64,000 nucleotides of DNA from Cognatazoarcus halotolerans (GTDB lineage: Bacteria > Pseudomonadota > Gammaproteobacteria > Burkholderiales > Rhodocyclaceae): NCBI RefSeq assembly GCF_009800965.1, contig NZ_WUAF01000010.1, forward strand, positions 124,001 through 188,000, in the 5' to 3' direction. Below, one piece after another: positions 1-8,186 of the stretch (positions within the stretch are counted from its first letter, which is position 1; each line of letters starts with the position of its first letter). A program made the translations under genes and the position numbers. Under the pieces are notes generated by a model, which had not been told where the DNA came from, ran no database searches, and worked only from the letters and a program-made list of their open reading frames with translations.

Positions 1-2
1 CT

Positions 3-527
3 GGCTTTGAAAGCCTCGCTGAAGGGCGCGTCTTCTCAATCAACCCGATGGATTTCTACGGTGAAGAGAAGATCCGGTTGCTGGTTGAGCGCTTCCTCTG
101 GTCGCCGGCGTTTACCTCGTATGGCGTCCATGTCGACCGAGTGCCTTCCGAGCCGCTCGGCTGGCTGGCGCAGCACCGCATTGGACGAGTTGAGAGAGGT
201 AGTTGGTGCCTCCTCAGTCCGCTGACCGAGGGCGAGCGAGCACTACTTGATGGGTGGCTGCCAGGGTCGGGCTTGAATGCCGATACGCGAGGGAAAATTT
301 CAGCGACGGTGCAGCGATTGGCTGCACTCGGGTGTTGCCGGCACTGTGGAACATCGGCGACTTTTGCGCCGCGGGATGGAGCGTTCAAGGCCCAATGCCC
401 ACAATGCAACACCGAATGGGGAATCTACTCGACACCGTCTGGACGGGTGGCGCGGATGACGACAAGCGATGACTCGAGCCGGGATTTCAGCCGTTTTGGG
501 TCGTGGTCCATAGAGTTTGCATTCTGA
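3..527 (+). CDS. C-terminal part of an unrecognised zinc-ribbon protein (5' end outside window)
   Basis: The frame is open from the window edge to TGA at 525-527, so the protein starts upstream; an internal ATG at 48 has no visible ribosome binding site. About 174 residues are visible. The C-terminal third has two cysteine pairs, CCRHC and CPQC, roughly 20 residues apart, the spacing of a treble-clef or rubredoxin-like zinc ribbon. The very end is rich in Ser, Asp and aromatic residues (SRFGSWSIEFAF). I do not recognise the family and assign no function. It faces the minus-strand DUF932 gene convergently, with a gene-poor gap between. The same frame stays open past the stop to 743. Confidence 0.55.
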   Translation, partial: GFESLAEGRVFSINPMDFYGEEKIRLLVERFLWSPAFTSYGVHVDRVPSEPLGWLAQHRIGRVERGSWCLLSPLTEGERALLDGWLPGSGLNADTRGKISATVQRLAALGCCRHCGTSATFAPRDGAFKAQCPQCNTEWGIYSTPSGRVARMTTSDDSSRDFSRFGSWSIEFAF

Positions 528-743
528 AGAGATAGCGCTGAGAGGGCAGGCGACTTTGGGAGTTCATTCGGGCTGCCGGTACCTCCGACTCGGTCATGCG
601 GAGACGCCGTAGAACAGGCGCCGGAGGAGTTTATCCACGCGACGGTGACGGGCACGAATGCATCGAAACATCCGCGGTGGAATGCACTCGGCAAGACGGT
701 GCAGGAAGAGTGGCCGTCAGCAATGGCCGAGTTGTACGCGTAG
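528..743 (+). other. Start-less open frame directly after the zinc-ribbon gene; possible gene remnant
   Basis: In the same frame as the preceding gene, the reading frame stays open after the TGA for 71 codons to a TAG at 741-743, with no plausible start codon near its beginning. Its second half reads like real protein (EEFIHATVTGT, KHPRWNALGKTVQEEWP). This could be the continuation of the upstream gene after a nonsense mutation, or a decayed neighbour. From 744 to 928 I see no further gene. Confidence 0.25.
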
Positions 744-928
744 GCGATCTGGCCGGTTTCCGAGTCAAGCGACCGTCCAAACGGCAGCTCTGGCGAAGAA
801 GTGACCGGGAGGAACTGGCGAGCTGTCGACGTGTTCCCGAGCATCAATTCGTGTGGGCATGTCTTTGGATTATATGATCAACTTTACCCAAACGCGAAGC
901 ATTACAACATCGTGGAAGGGCTGAAATC

Positions 929-950
929 GGCCGGGGCAATTGCCCCGGCC
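929..950 (-). terminator. Hairpin downstream of the DUF932 gene
   Basis: A perfect 22-base palindrome (arm GGCCGGGGCAA) lies 22 bp past the stop of the minus-strand DUF932 gene. It is followed in the transcript by GATTTCAG rather than a clear T-run, so it could be a weak intrinsic terminator or a 3'-stabilising hairpin. Confidence 0.45.
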
Positions 951-972
951 CGGCCTTCAGCGATCTTCAGGA

Positions 973-2037
973 TTAGGCAACTTCCGCCAGCCCTTTCCAC
1001 TCATGGGCCGGCAAGTCGATCAGGCGGCCGCCCAGCGCTTCGAACTCAGTCGCTCGATCGTAGTCCTCGACCTCCTGGCTGTAATGCGTGACCGCATTGA
1101 CCAGGCCATAGCCCGAGAGCTGACCCTCGGCGATCAGGTGCCGCAGCACACCGGCGCGCTCGCTGTCGTTCAAGGTGTAGCGCTGCGCCAGCACCTCGAC
1201 CGTCTTCACTGGATCGCCCACCAGCGGGATGGCCAGCGTCTTCTGCAGTTTCTGCGCCGTCTGGCGGAAGGTCGCTTCCGACACTGCCGCCTGCACCACG
1301 TCGCGCACCTTCAGGAAGAAGGCCTTGTCGTCGGCGCGCAAGGTGTCGTCCTGATACACCGTGATGCCCTCATCCTCGGCGCTGAGCGCGCGGCCCACGT
1401 GGGTCTTGCGCAGCGAGCGGTCGGCAGCGATGAGGCCGTTGCTGCACACCAGCCGGAACAGTAGGGGCTGCACCGACAACGTGCCATGGCCGACCTCCGA
1501 GTTCGAGATCACCACCCCGGCCTGCACCACGTCGCCGGGCGCCATCTCGTACTTCAGGCGCGGCGTGATGCACTTCAGGTACATGCGTGTTTCGGTCAAC
1601 TCGACCGATTCAAAGCGTACCTCCGGCAACTGCTGCAGGATGGGCAGCACACTCTCGGCCAGGTCGAAGTTGTCCAGGCGCCGGTAGCGATCCGACAGCA
1701 CGGCACGCACCTGACCGTCGAGGGTGCGCAGCATGCGCCGCTCTTCCTCGCTTTGCAGCCAGGTGTTCACGTTGCGGTCGAGCAGGGCCGGCTGGTCTTC
1801 ACGCATGCGTTCGAAGTAGGCATACGGAATCTTCAGCTTGTCCGCCAGTTGGCGGCGCGCCAGCGGGGTGACGCTGTAGCGCACCGGGCCGCCGCCTTCC
1901 TCGATCACGAGACGGGTCTCGCCCCGGTCGTCGGTGGCATGGCGCACCAGCGTCGAGGGCACGATTAAATCCTTCTTCGAATGCAACTGGCGCTCCAGTT
2001 CCTGGGCGAGGCTCATGAGAGAACGTCCGCTTTTCAT
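973..2037 (-). CDS. DUF932 family protein (phage/plasmid-like)
   Basis: A 354-residue protein of the DUF932 family, common on conjugative elements, plasmids and phages and usually of unknown function. The start at 2037 is set by AAGGAG seven bases upstream; earlier in-frame ATGs would run back through the leader. Family-typical segments are present: an N-terminal region with YSVTPLARRQLADKL, the middle LSDRYRRLDN, and FRLVCSNGLI. It is the last gene of the minus-strand backbone block and is separated from the primase gene by a 282-bp structured leader. One arm of that leader can pair with codons 1-4 (see 2038-2307), so translation may be regulated. The specific role is unknown. Confidence 0.85.
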   Translation of the reverse strand: MKSGRSLMSLAQELERQLHSKKDLIVPSTLVRHATDDRGETRLVIEEGGGPVRYSVTPLARRQLADKLKIPYAYFERMREDQPALLDRNVNTWLQSEEERRMLRTLDGQVRAVLSDRYRRLDNFDLAESVLPILQQLPEVRFESVELTETRMYLKCITPRLKYEMAPGDVVQAGVVISNSEVGHGTLSVQPLLFRLVCSNGLIAADRSLRKTHVGRALSAEDEGITVYQDDTLRADDKAFFLKVRDVVQAAVSEATFRQTAQKLQKTLAIPLVGDPVKTVEVLAQRYTLNDSERAGVLRHLIAEGQLSGYGLVNAVTHYSQEVEDYDRATEFEALGGRLIDLPAHEWKGLAEVA

Positions 2038-2307
2038 GGCAATCTCCTTGTCGGAATAGAAAAGCGGGGATGGCACACCCTTGCGGGGATGCACATCCCC
2101 GCAAGGGTCGATGGCGGAACGGCGATTGGCCGATCCGAAAAAGGCGCGACGTGAATCGCGCGAGAACTCCAGGGCTGTCTTCGCGGCGCCGTGGGGCGCC
2201 GCCTGGTGTGACAACTACCAGTGGGGCAAGCCGCCTTTTCACCGGAACCGCCGGATGCAGTCCCGCTGAAAAGGCGGGTGCGGCGCCATCACAAGATGGA
2301 CCGCACC
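2038..2307 (-). promoter_or_regulatory. Structured 5' leader of the DUF932 gene (radC-motif-like hairpins)
   Basis: Read on the minus strand this leader contains, in order: a long hairpin at 2277-2307 (GGTGCGG/CCGCACC closing an inner CCATC-TTGT-GATGG); a hairpin made by GCCTTTTC and GAAAAGGC; a hairpin at 2203-2221 (CTGGT/ACCAG around AGTTGTCAC, a diverged form of the TCGTTAC loop seen at other loci); then a perfect 14-bp stem with a 2-nt loop at 2078-2107. Finally, a leader arm CCGCTTTTC (plus-strand 2059-2067) is complementary over 9 bp to GAAAAGCGG spanning codons 1-4 (2027-2035), which places the ribosome binding site in the loop. The folds are predicted by eye. Confidence 0.6.
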
Positions 2308-2319
2308 CTCATCAAACGC

Positions 2320-3330
2320 TCATGCCGCGCGGGGCGCCTGGGCTTCCATGCGCTGGCGCCAGACGTCGGCCCAGTCGGTACCGCCATGCCTGGGCAGGAA
2401 CACTCGCACGTCCCGCCGACCGGTGGTTTTCTCCTCGCGCTTCAACCGACGCGCCAGCGCGAAGGCGCAGGCCTGGCCGGCGAAGTCGCCGTCGGCGTCG
2501 TTGTCCGCGTAGATGCAGACTTTGCGCACCATGTCGGGCAGCCACAGCTTCTCCAGGTTACCGGCGTTGAGCCCGGCCCAGACTGGCTTGCCGGTCGCCA
2601 GATGCAGGGCGAGGCCGGTCTCGATGCCTTCGCTGATCGCCAGTTCCTCGGTCACCTCGAAGAGACGCACCGCGGCGCCGTTGATCCCGGCCGAGAGCAC
2701 CTTCTTCGCATCCAGGGCCGCGAGCTTGCCGCCGTTCTGCAGATAGGTCCGATGCAGCGTCACGGCATGGCCATCCGCTCCCTGGATGCAGGCCAGCATC
2801 GCCGGGTACTCGGCGATCTTGCGCGACTTGCCGGCGGCATCCTTCTGGTAGTAGCCGAGAGCCGGATGAAAACGCAGCACCTTCGGGTACACCGGCAGCG
2901 CCAGGCCCCGGCTGCTCAGGTAGCGATCCACCTCGTCGCCCACTGTTACCGGCCGGGCTTCGTTCCAGATGCGCTGGGCCAACTTCTTCATGCGCTCGGC
3001 CGAAGGTTCGCCCGCCCGAGACGTTGTCGTCGCCGGCAGCATCCCCAGACAGCGCTCGACGTCGCGCAGGGCCGTGTTGAAATCGATCCCCTGCACGGCC
3101 TGCAACAGCTTGAAACCGCCGCCCGGACCGCACTGGCGGCAGTGGTAGTTGCCCTCGCCGAACTTGTCGGTGTACTGGAACCGGTCGGTGCCGCCGCACA
3201 GCGGGCAGGGCAGGTTGCGGCGCTTGAGGATGCGCTCGTCCACGCCCAGACTGGCCAGGATCTCGGTCCAGCGACCATGGGCACGCTGCTTGACCGCTTC
3301 GATGCGGGCCGCGTAGTCACGATCCTGCAT
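2320..3330 (-). CDS. P4-type primase-like protein (zinc ribbon plus Toprim)
   Basis: 336 residues. Near residues 35-65 is a primase zinc ribbon, LPCPLCGGTDRFQY then YHCRQC, as in phage P4 alpha and related DNA primases. The C-terminal half is a Toprim domain: the conserved acid in AISEGIETGLAL, then the acidic motif YADNDADGDFAGQ. The likely role is primer synthesis for element replication or conjugative DNA processing. The start at 3330 overlaps the end of the GHKL ATPase gene by 14 bp, implying translational coupling. No helicase domain is attached, so a separate helicase would be needed. There is no sign of frameshift or truncation. Confidence 0.8.
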   Translation of the reverse strand: MQDRDYAARIEAVKQRAHGRWTEILASLGVDERILKRRNLPCPLCGGTDRFQYTDKFGEGNYHCRQCGPGGGFKLLQAVQGIDFNTALRDVERCLGMLPATTTSRAGEPSAERMKKLAQRIWNEARPVTVGDEVDRYLSSRGLALPVYPKVLRFHPALGYYQKDAAGKSRKIAEYPAMLACIQGADGHAVTLHRTYLQNGGKLAALDAKKVLSAGINGAAVRLFEVTEELAISEGIETGLALHLATGKPVWAGLNAGNLEKLWLPDMVRKVCIYADNDADGDFAGQACAFALARRLKREEKTTGRRDVRVFLPRHGGTDWADVWRQRMEAQAPRAA

Positions 3331-4939
3331 GGCGGTCTCCCATCCCGGGCGCTTCGGCGAGCAAGGCCACCGAATGGCCGGGCGCCGAGCCCACCCCCAC
3401 GGAGACCTGGAAGGCCTTGCCGTGGAGCAGGGGATACTTCCCCAGCCGTAGTTCCTGCAACAGCGAGTCGAGCGTCTGCACCGGATCGACCGAACGCAGA
3501 CGACGGATGAGGTCCGCCAACGCGTCGCGGTCGGCGTCCAGGTCCGACCCCTGAAACTGGTCGTTTTCGTCCATGAAGGACGAAACCTGACGCACCGGCT
3601 CTCCAGACGTCTCGCCGGCCGGGATGTACAAGACATCCTCGTGGCAGACGCCGTGGTCGGCAATCTCGACGACGTCGTGGCCGACGCGGACGCGCACGGC
3701 CTCGCACAGGATCACGGTGGGCCACACCCAGCGCCCTTCCAACTGCACGCGCAGCTGTTCGGCGACCGGCTCGACCCGTACCGCTTCTTCCTCCAGGAAG
3801 CGCACATGGCGCTGGGCCCAATGGTCGAGATGCAGGCCGATCCAGTCGAAGACCAGATAGCCCTTGGCCCGGGCCAGCATCCAGCGTGCGGCGTTGTCGT
3901 CGCCCATCCAGTTGAGCGAAACCAGTTGCACCGCGCCGCTTTCGATGGCTTGGCGGGTGGGGGCCACGGCCACTTGCCGGACATAGTCGCGGTTGTCGTC
4001 CTGGATCGGGTAGCCGACGATGTCGTCAAACAACTCGGCCGGCAGCACGTCGAGGTCGTTCAACAGATCCACTTGCCCCGAGCCCCGCATCGCTGCGTAG
4101 TAGATCTCGACGAAGCGGTCGGGCGGCAACTGCATCTTGGCCACCTCCAGGGTCTGGCGCCAGCAGGCTTTCAATTCGGCATCGATGCGTTTGCGCTGTA
4201 CGTCCTCGTCGATCAGCTTGTCCCTATCCGGCAGGCGCGCGGTGAACTGGCGCGAGTCCAGGTGCACGACATTCACCTTGTCGAGCAGGCAGTAGGTCGG
4301 CTTCATGACGCAGAAGCCCTGCAGGAACACCATCGTCTCGTAGCTGTTCTTGCCGTCGCGCGTGCCGGCGAGGTGGACCGCGCCCATCGAGCTCGGCATC
4401 GTCGCGAGGTTCGCCAGCGCAAAACGCCGCACGAGCGGCTTGCCGTTGAACAGCACGGGCACCGGAAAACCCAGGCACAAGGTTTCGATGCGGTTGCCCA
4501 GGTCGGGCAGGTCGACGCCGTGCAGCTCGATCCGCGTGCCGGCAACGGTCTCAGCGATGGCTTCCACGTCGATCGACGCCTTGGCCAGTGCCGCAGCAGT
4601 ATCGATATCGACCCGGCGGTGGTTCGAGGCGACGATGCAGCGCGTGGCGGCATAGAGGCACTTCGAGAATCCCACCCCGAACGGGCGCTCCTCGGCGGCG
4701 GTGGCCGCATACCAGCCCGACTCGTGGAAGCTCAGGAGCTTCTGGAAGTCGTCCAGGCCGCAGCCATCGTCCTGCACCCGCAGTACCTGGGCGGCGGCGT
4801 CGTAATCGATCTCGATCCGCGTCGCGCCGGCGCGGCGGGCGTTCTGCAACAGCTCGGAGACGAGCGTGAAGCGATCGGTGAAAGCGTAGCGCTGGTTGCG
4901 CAGCGCGCCTTCTTCGTTGATTCGAACCTGTATCTGCAT
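3317..4939 (-). CDS. GHKL (HSP90-like) ATPase
   Basis: 540 residues with an N-terminal Bergerat-fold ATPase: N-box SELLQNARRAGATRIEI at about residues 30-45, the DDGCGLDD motif near 57-64, and the lid ERPFGVGFSKCLYAATR near 84-100. The remaining ~400 residues have no motif I recognise. The family includes HSP90, MutL, MORC and type II topoisomerase ATPase subunits; element-borne versions of this size are usually annotated only as ATP-binding proteins. The gene overlaps the Toprim primase gene by 14 bp, so a GHKL and a Toprim protein are made from one message. The start at 4939 (MQIQVRINEEG) is preceded by GGAG. An arm of the leader can pair across the start codon. Confidence 0.75.
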   Translation of the reverse strand: MQIQVRINEEGALRNQRYAFTDRFTLVSELLQNARRAGATRIEIDYDAAAQVLRVQDDGCGLDDFQKLLSFHESGWYAATAAEERPFGVGFSKCLYAATRCIVASNHRRVDIDTAAALAKASIDVEAIAETVAGTRIELHGVDLPDLGNRIETLCLGFPVPVLFNGKPLVRRFALANLATMPSSMGAVHLAGTRDGKNSYETMVFLQGFCVMKPTYCLLDKVNVVHLDSRQFTARLPDRDKLIDEDVQRKRIDAELKACWRQTLEVAKMQLPPDRFVEIYYAAMRGSGQVDLLNDLDVLPAELFDDIVGYPIQDDNRDYVRQVAVAPTRQAIESGAVQLVSLNWMGDDNAARWMLARAKGYLVFDWIGLHLDHWAQRHVRFLEEEAVRVEPVAEQLRVQLEGRWVWPTVILCEAVRVRVGHDVVEIADHGVCHEDVLYIPAGETSGEPVRQVSSFMDENDQFQGSDLDADRDALADLIRRLRSVDPVQTLDSLLQELRLGKYPLLHGKAFQVSVGVGSAPGHSVALLAEAPGMGDRHAGS

Positions 4940-4998
4940 GATCTACTCCATGAGTGCAGACGGCACCCGGCCCCGGCGGGACGGGCCCGCCAAGGGGG
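4940..4998 (-). promoter_or_regulatory. Hairpin leader of the GHKL ATPase gene
   Basis: On the minus strand, a stem formed by CCCC-TT-GGCGGG and CCCGCC-GGGG is followed by TCTGCA (plus 4955-4960). The latter is complementary to TGCAGA overlapping the start codon (plus 4933-4938). The ribosome binding site GGAG sits in the resulting loop, the same layout as at other leaders in this window but with a shorter 6-bp second stem. Confidence 0.4.
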
Positions 4999-5011
4999 AA
5001 GGAACCACCGG

Positions 5012-5329
5012 TCAGCCGATGCGGCCAACCGGTGGGGTGAATAACTGGCCGGCGGCCAGGGCCTCGATCAGGCTGTGCCCGAAGAACTCCCGGGGCAGCA
5101 GGTGCTGGGTGCTGAGAACCCGGCCCTCGACATCGAGCCGCTCGACCTTCAGGCCGATCGGATGCCAGTGCACCCGGTAGGCCAGCCAGTCGGCGCCGGC
5201 GATGACGAAGGTGCGGCCGGCCTGGCCGGTGAGGACTTCGCTTTCCTTGACCAGGAACTCGATGTCTTCCGCCGCCTGAACGGTCAGCAAGCTCGGGTTG
5301 TCGCGGGTGATGCGTGCTGGGTCTCGCAT
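5012..5329 (-). CDS. Hypothetical protein, 105 aa
   Basis: A small soluble protein upstream of the GHKL ATPase gene on the same strand. The start at 5329 is chosen because AGGAGG lies immediately upstream (AGGAGGCCGCC-ATG); the longer frame beginning at 5371 has no such site. The sequence is rich in acidic and aromatic residues (AGADWLAYRVHWHPIGLKVERLD) with no recognised domain. It follows the 84-aa membrane-protein gene by 10 bp and is probably co-transcribed with it. Function unknown. Confidence 0.6.
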   Translation of the reverse strand: MRDPARITRDNPSLLTVQAAEDIEFLVKESEVLTGQAGRTFVIAGADWLAYRVHWHPIGLKVERLDVEGRVLSTQHLLPREFFGHSLIEALAAGQLFTPPVGRIG

Positions 5330-5339
5330 GGCGGCCTCC

Positions 5340-5594
5340 TCACATCGCGTGCAGCCAGCAGCGGCTGTCATCCGGCCGGCTGCGCTCCGCGCCTGGGTTT
5401 GGTGGATCGGGGGACGGATTGCTGATCGGTTTCTCAGGTTCGCGGACCAGCGGCATCGCTGTTAGGCATTCGGCATGCTGTCGTTCCTGCGTAATCTGTT
5501 CCAGCAATACCGCATCCTCATAGTCCAGGCGTCCCACGATGCCGTAGGCGATGAAGATCGCCAGCAGGCCAAGGACATCCTTGAAAGCGGTCAT
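5340..5594 (-). CDS. Small single-pass membrane protein, 84 aa
   Basis: The start at 5594 is supported by AAGGAG six bases upstream. Residues about 5-20 (DVLGLLAIFIAYGIV) form one hydrophobic segment near the N-terminus. A polar, proline-rich C-terminal half follows, including PSPDPPNPGAE. The intergenic gap upstream holds a hairpin at 5615-5642 (GGGCCTT/AAGGCCC arms). No family is recognised. The position between two backbone genes suggests a conserved but uncharacterised element protein. Confidence 0.55.
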   Translation of the reverse strand: MTAFKDVLGLLAIFIAYGIVGRLDYEDAVLLEQITQERQHAECLTAMPLVREPEKPISNPSPDPPNPGAERSRPDDSRCWLHAM

Positions 5595-5658
5595 GACGAC
5601 TCCTTGAATGGGGCGGGCCTTTCGCGTTGGCGAAGAAGGCCCGTAAGGGGAAAACGGG

Positions 5659-6234
5659 TCAGGCGAACAGGTCGCCCTGCACGGACATCCGCTTGACCTG
5701 CTCGTTGATCCACTGGGGATTCCTGGCAAGCCGCGCCTCGACCCATTCGGGATTACGTACGACGGCATCGCGCACCCAAACGGGATAGCGCGCCAGGGTG
5801 GCTTCGAGCCAAGCCTTCAGCCCATGACGGATGCGGTCGCGTACTTCCTCCACGTCGATCCGACCGCAATAGGCGATCGGCGACAGCGGGCTGCAGCCGA
5901 CGACGCGCAGGCAACTCACGAACGAGAACGGCAGGCCGTCCTTCTCGCGCTCGGCGAAGACCCAGCGCAGGGTGTCGAACTTCTCTTCCAGCGGCGTTGC
6001 GGGATCGGCCAGTTGGCTGACCTCCTGCAGGAGGCGCCAGTGGAGGAAGACGATGTCCTCTTCGCTCCACTCGACGGGTGCATCCTCGTCCTCGAGCAGG
6101 CTGTCCAGGGCTGCGCGATCGGGGATCGCCGCCGGACGGTGGCTCGACGGCGCCGACCAGGGTGGTAACGCAGGTCCCGCGGGTGCGGGGCGGGCGGCTC
6201 GGGAAGAGAACGCGGATCGGTTCGGGTTCAGCAT
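5659..6234 (-). CDS. Hypothetical protein, 191 aa, with C-terminal Pro-Trp repeats
   Basis: The start at 6234 has GGAG eight bases upstream, and that site lies in a predicted leader stem. After a proline/alanine-rich N-terminus, an acidic segment (LLEDEDAPVEWSEEDIVFL) leads into a helical body. The last ~60 residues carry short repeats of the form xxPxWVxxxxxRNPxW (RYPVWVRDAVVRNPEWVEARLARNPQW), like a small helical-repeat surface. It is the first gene of the left minus-strand block and is divergent from the 6782 gene. I do not recognise the family. Confidence 0.6.
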   Translation of the reverse strand: MLNPNRSAFSSRAARPAPAGPALPPWSAPSSHRPAAIPDRAALDSLLEDEDAPVEWSEEDIVFLHWRLLQEVSQLADPATPLEEKFDTLRWVFAEREKDGLPFSFVSCLRVVGCSPLSPIAYCGRIDVEEVRDRIRHGLKAWLEATLARYPVWVRDAVVRNPEWVEARLARNPQWINEQVKRMSVQGDLFA

Positions 6235-6301
6235 CGTTGTCTCCAAGGAAGAGCAGGAGGCAACGCGCACCACGGCTGGAGGCGTAAGCCCCCAAGGGGT
6301 G
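6235..6301 (-). promoter_or_regulatory. Start-site hairpin leader of the 191-aa gene
   Basis: On the minus strand, CGTTGCCTCC (plus 6256-6265) pairs with GGAGACAACG (plus 6235-6244), nine of ten positions, directly before the ATG. The Shine-Dalgarno GGAG is inside the stem. A second hairpin (GGGGGC/GCCTCC with a G-U pair, enclosed by CACC/GGTG) precedes it at about 6268-6301. The architecture matches the other leaders described here. Confidence 0.55.
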
Positions 6302-6439
6302 ATGAACGGCCGGCCAGAAGGGGCCGGGTCGGTGCTACGGGGAAAGACTCCAGGGCTGGCGGGAACGGACGGCGTGAGCCGCCGGGATCGGTGTGCCAGC
6401 TACCGATCGAGGAAGGCTTTCGGGGGAAGGGCGTCCGGG

Positions 6440-6620
6440 AAACGCAGGGAACGACGCCTCGCCCCTGCCTCGAAAGCTCGCCTCGATGGCATGGACGCGA
6501 CTGGCACCGCAAGCGGTGCCGACAAGATCGGCGCACGCGGCACCGGACAAGACCGGTGGCCTACGCGAAAGACGGGAAACTCCAGGGCTTGCCTTGTGTG
6601 AATGCAGGGCCAGCTGCTGC
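6440..6620 (-). promoter_or_regulatory. Cluster of short tetraloop hairpins in the divergent intergenic region
   Basis: Between the divergent genes at 6234 and 6782, three adjacent perfect hairpins occur at 6503-6520 (GGCACCGC/GCGGTGCC), 6518-6532 (GCCGA/TCGGC) and 6541-6558 (CACCGG/CCGGTG). In minus-strand sense their loops are CTTG- or TCTTGT-like. A further stem, GCAGGG/CCCTGC around GCGAGGCGTCGTT (about 6440-6465), resembles the TCGTTAC-loop hairpin. This is probably the distal part of the 6234 gene's leader. The short phrase CTCCAGGGCT recurs at about 2168, 6347 and 6578. Confidence 0.4.
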
Positions 6621-6781
6621 ATGACGTAAAGGTAGTGCCGCCGGAGGGCCGGGTCAATATCGGAATGCCGCCCGAAAGGTGGCCGATGCCGAAAGCCCCC
6701 TCAGGCGACGGCCATTCCCGGTGGCGAATGCAGATAGCGGCGTGGATGATTGCCCGAACGCTGTACTTGGAGGAGCACGGC

Positions 6782-7549
6782 ATGTCGGAGATCCAGATCG
6801 TCAAGGTGGACCAGGGTGGCGTCAATGCCCGCATCCTCGCGAAAGAGGCCAAGGCCGACTTCCGGCGCGTCGAGGCCGCCAGCCTGAAGATCCCGACCCG
6901 CTTCACCAGTGCCGAGGGCAAGCGCTTCTTCGCGCGCCTCTTCAACACGCTGCAGCTCAACACCCACTTCATCTCGGTGATTGCCCGCACGCGCCTCGAC
7001 CACGCGGACATCGCCAAGGTCGAGGACACCATCCGCGCGCAAATGGATGCGGTGACCGCCAACCTCAACGAGGCCATCGACGGCGCCGAGGCGCTATTCA
7101 AGGCGCACGGCATCACCAGTTCCGCGACCTACGACACCGTGCCGCTGGATGTCGACGTCCATGTGCTGTCGTCGATCGGCCGACGCTTCCTGGAGGTGCT
7201 GGGCAAGCTCGACCAGCTGATGCCCTTGCTGCAGACGCTGGAGATCCACGAGGTGATCACCACCCAGGCGGTGGATATCCAGCGCGCCAGTCTCAAGCGC
7301 CAGGTGCGCGACGTGGCCAATGGCGCGCGCAACTTCGCGATGGGGCTGCGGCGACGGATGAACGCCCTGGACGCGCGCAGCAGCGAGGGGCGTAGCGAGG
7401 GAAGCCGACCAGAGACTGTGACCGTCGACGTCGCGGATGGCACGGGCGAACCGGGCGCGGAGCGCGAGGCGACGCTCGATCCGATCGATGTGAGCGCCGA
7501 TGCACAGCCGGAAGCCCCGGAGAGCATCTCGCCTTCGGTGGGCGACTGA
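6782..7549 (+). CDS. Probable ICE-associated protein (DUF1845/TIGR03761-like by context)
   Basis: 255 residues from the ATG at 6782, which is preceded by GGAGGAGC; upstream in-frame ATGs at 6602 and 6746 lack a site. The protein is helical and contains LDVDVHVLSSIGRRFLEVLGKLDQLMPLLQTL followed by a basic region (RASLKRQVRD, RNFAMGLRRRMNA) and an acidic tail. Its length and place before XRE/AlpA regulators and DUF1173 resemble the DUF1845-type proteins of integrative conjugative elements, but I recognise no diagnostic motif. It may be a nucleic-acid-binding or structural element protein. The family call is tentative; the gene itself is well supported by codon pattern and start site. Confidence 0.6.
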   Translation: MSEIQIVKVDQGGVNARILAKEAKADFRRVEAASLKIPTRFTSAEGKRFFARLFNTLQLNTHFISVIARTRLDHADIAKVEDTIRAQMDAVTANLNEAIDGAEALFKAHGITSSATYDTVPLDVDVHVLSSIGRRFLEVLGKLDQLMPLLQTLEIHEVITTQAVDIQRASLKRQVRDVANGARNFAMGLRRRMNALDARSSEGRSEGSRPETVTVDVADGTGEPGAEREATLDPIDVSADAQPEAPESISPSVGD

Positions 7550-7691
7550 GCTTCGCTTACCGCAGCCCAGTCCGGGCCGATTTGTCACTTCCCACTTCGC
7601 GGATCAACAAAGATGACGATAAGCAAAACCACATAAGAACCCCTGTTTCGATAGTCCAGTGACCGTCATTCTTGTTGAGTGAAAGGACAAC

Positions 7692-8054
7692 ATGATGGCG
7701 GTGAAGAAGAAAGAGTCCGCCCGTCTGGCGAAGCGACTTGGGGGCAACCTCTCCGAGCGGCGCAAACAGCTGGGATGGACACAGGAGATGGTTGCGGAGC
7801 GGGTCGGCGTCGACGCCGAAACCATCTCGCGCATCGAGCGCGGCGCCCATCTGCCGTCCCTGCCGACGCTGGACCGGCTTGCGGGGGCGCTCCAATGTTC
7901 GGCTGGCGACCTGTTATCGACGGAAGGACCCGAAGAGGTCAGCGAAGCGGCGACCTTTGGCGCATGGATTTCCGAACTCGCGGCTGACGATCGGGCATTC
8001 GTCATGTCGGTCGTGCGGAACTGCTGTGAATACCTGGGTAGCCGCTCGAAATAG
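7692..8054 (+). CDS. XRE-family HTH transcriptional regulator
   Basis: 120 residues. The helix-turn-helix spans about residues 18-70 (LSERRKQLGWTQEMVAERVGVD, ISRIERGAHLPSLPTLDRLAGAL), the Cro/C1 type found in phage and ICE repressors. The C-terminal ~50 residues (FGAWISELAADDRAFVMSVV) may dimerise. Two adjacent ATGs (7692, 7695) follow AAAGGA, and either could be used. It probably controls the nearby alpA-type gene or the element's lysis/lysogeny-like switch. A GC-rich hairpin at 8061-8083 follows the stop. Confidence 0.85.
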   Translation: MMAVKKKESARLAKRLGGNLSERRKQLGWTQEMVAERVGVDAETISRIERGAHLPSLPTLDRLAGALQCSAGDLLSTEGPEEVSEAATFGAWISELAADDRAFVMSVVRNCCEYLGSRSK

Positions 8055-8060
8055 GAGATT

Positions 8061-8083
8061 GTCCCTCCCACGGAGGGGGGGAC
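8061..8083 (+). terminator. GC-rich hairpin after the XRE gene
   Basis: GTCCCTCC and GGGGGGAC can form a stem closing a short loop seven bases after the XRE stop codon. There is no T-run, so it may equally be the first hairpin of the downstream leader. Confidence 0.35.
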
Positions 8084-8186
8084 GGGCCGCCAGGCCAAGT
8101 TTCGTGCGCGAAACCCTCCCGGCGCTCTCCCCGCGGTGCGACTTCCAATCGGACTTCAAGACGCCCTACGAGAGCAGGAGGGAATC

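Noticed and set aside
2221-5044. Long plus-strand open frames opposite the primase and GHKL ATPase genes
   Set aside because: No recognisable domains and skewed His/Gln/Arg content; the minus-strand products have complete zinc-ribbon, Toprim and GHKL motifs.
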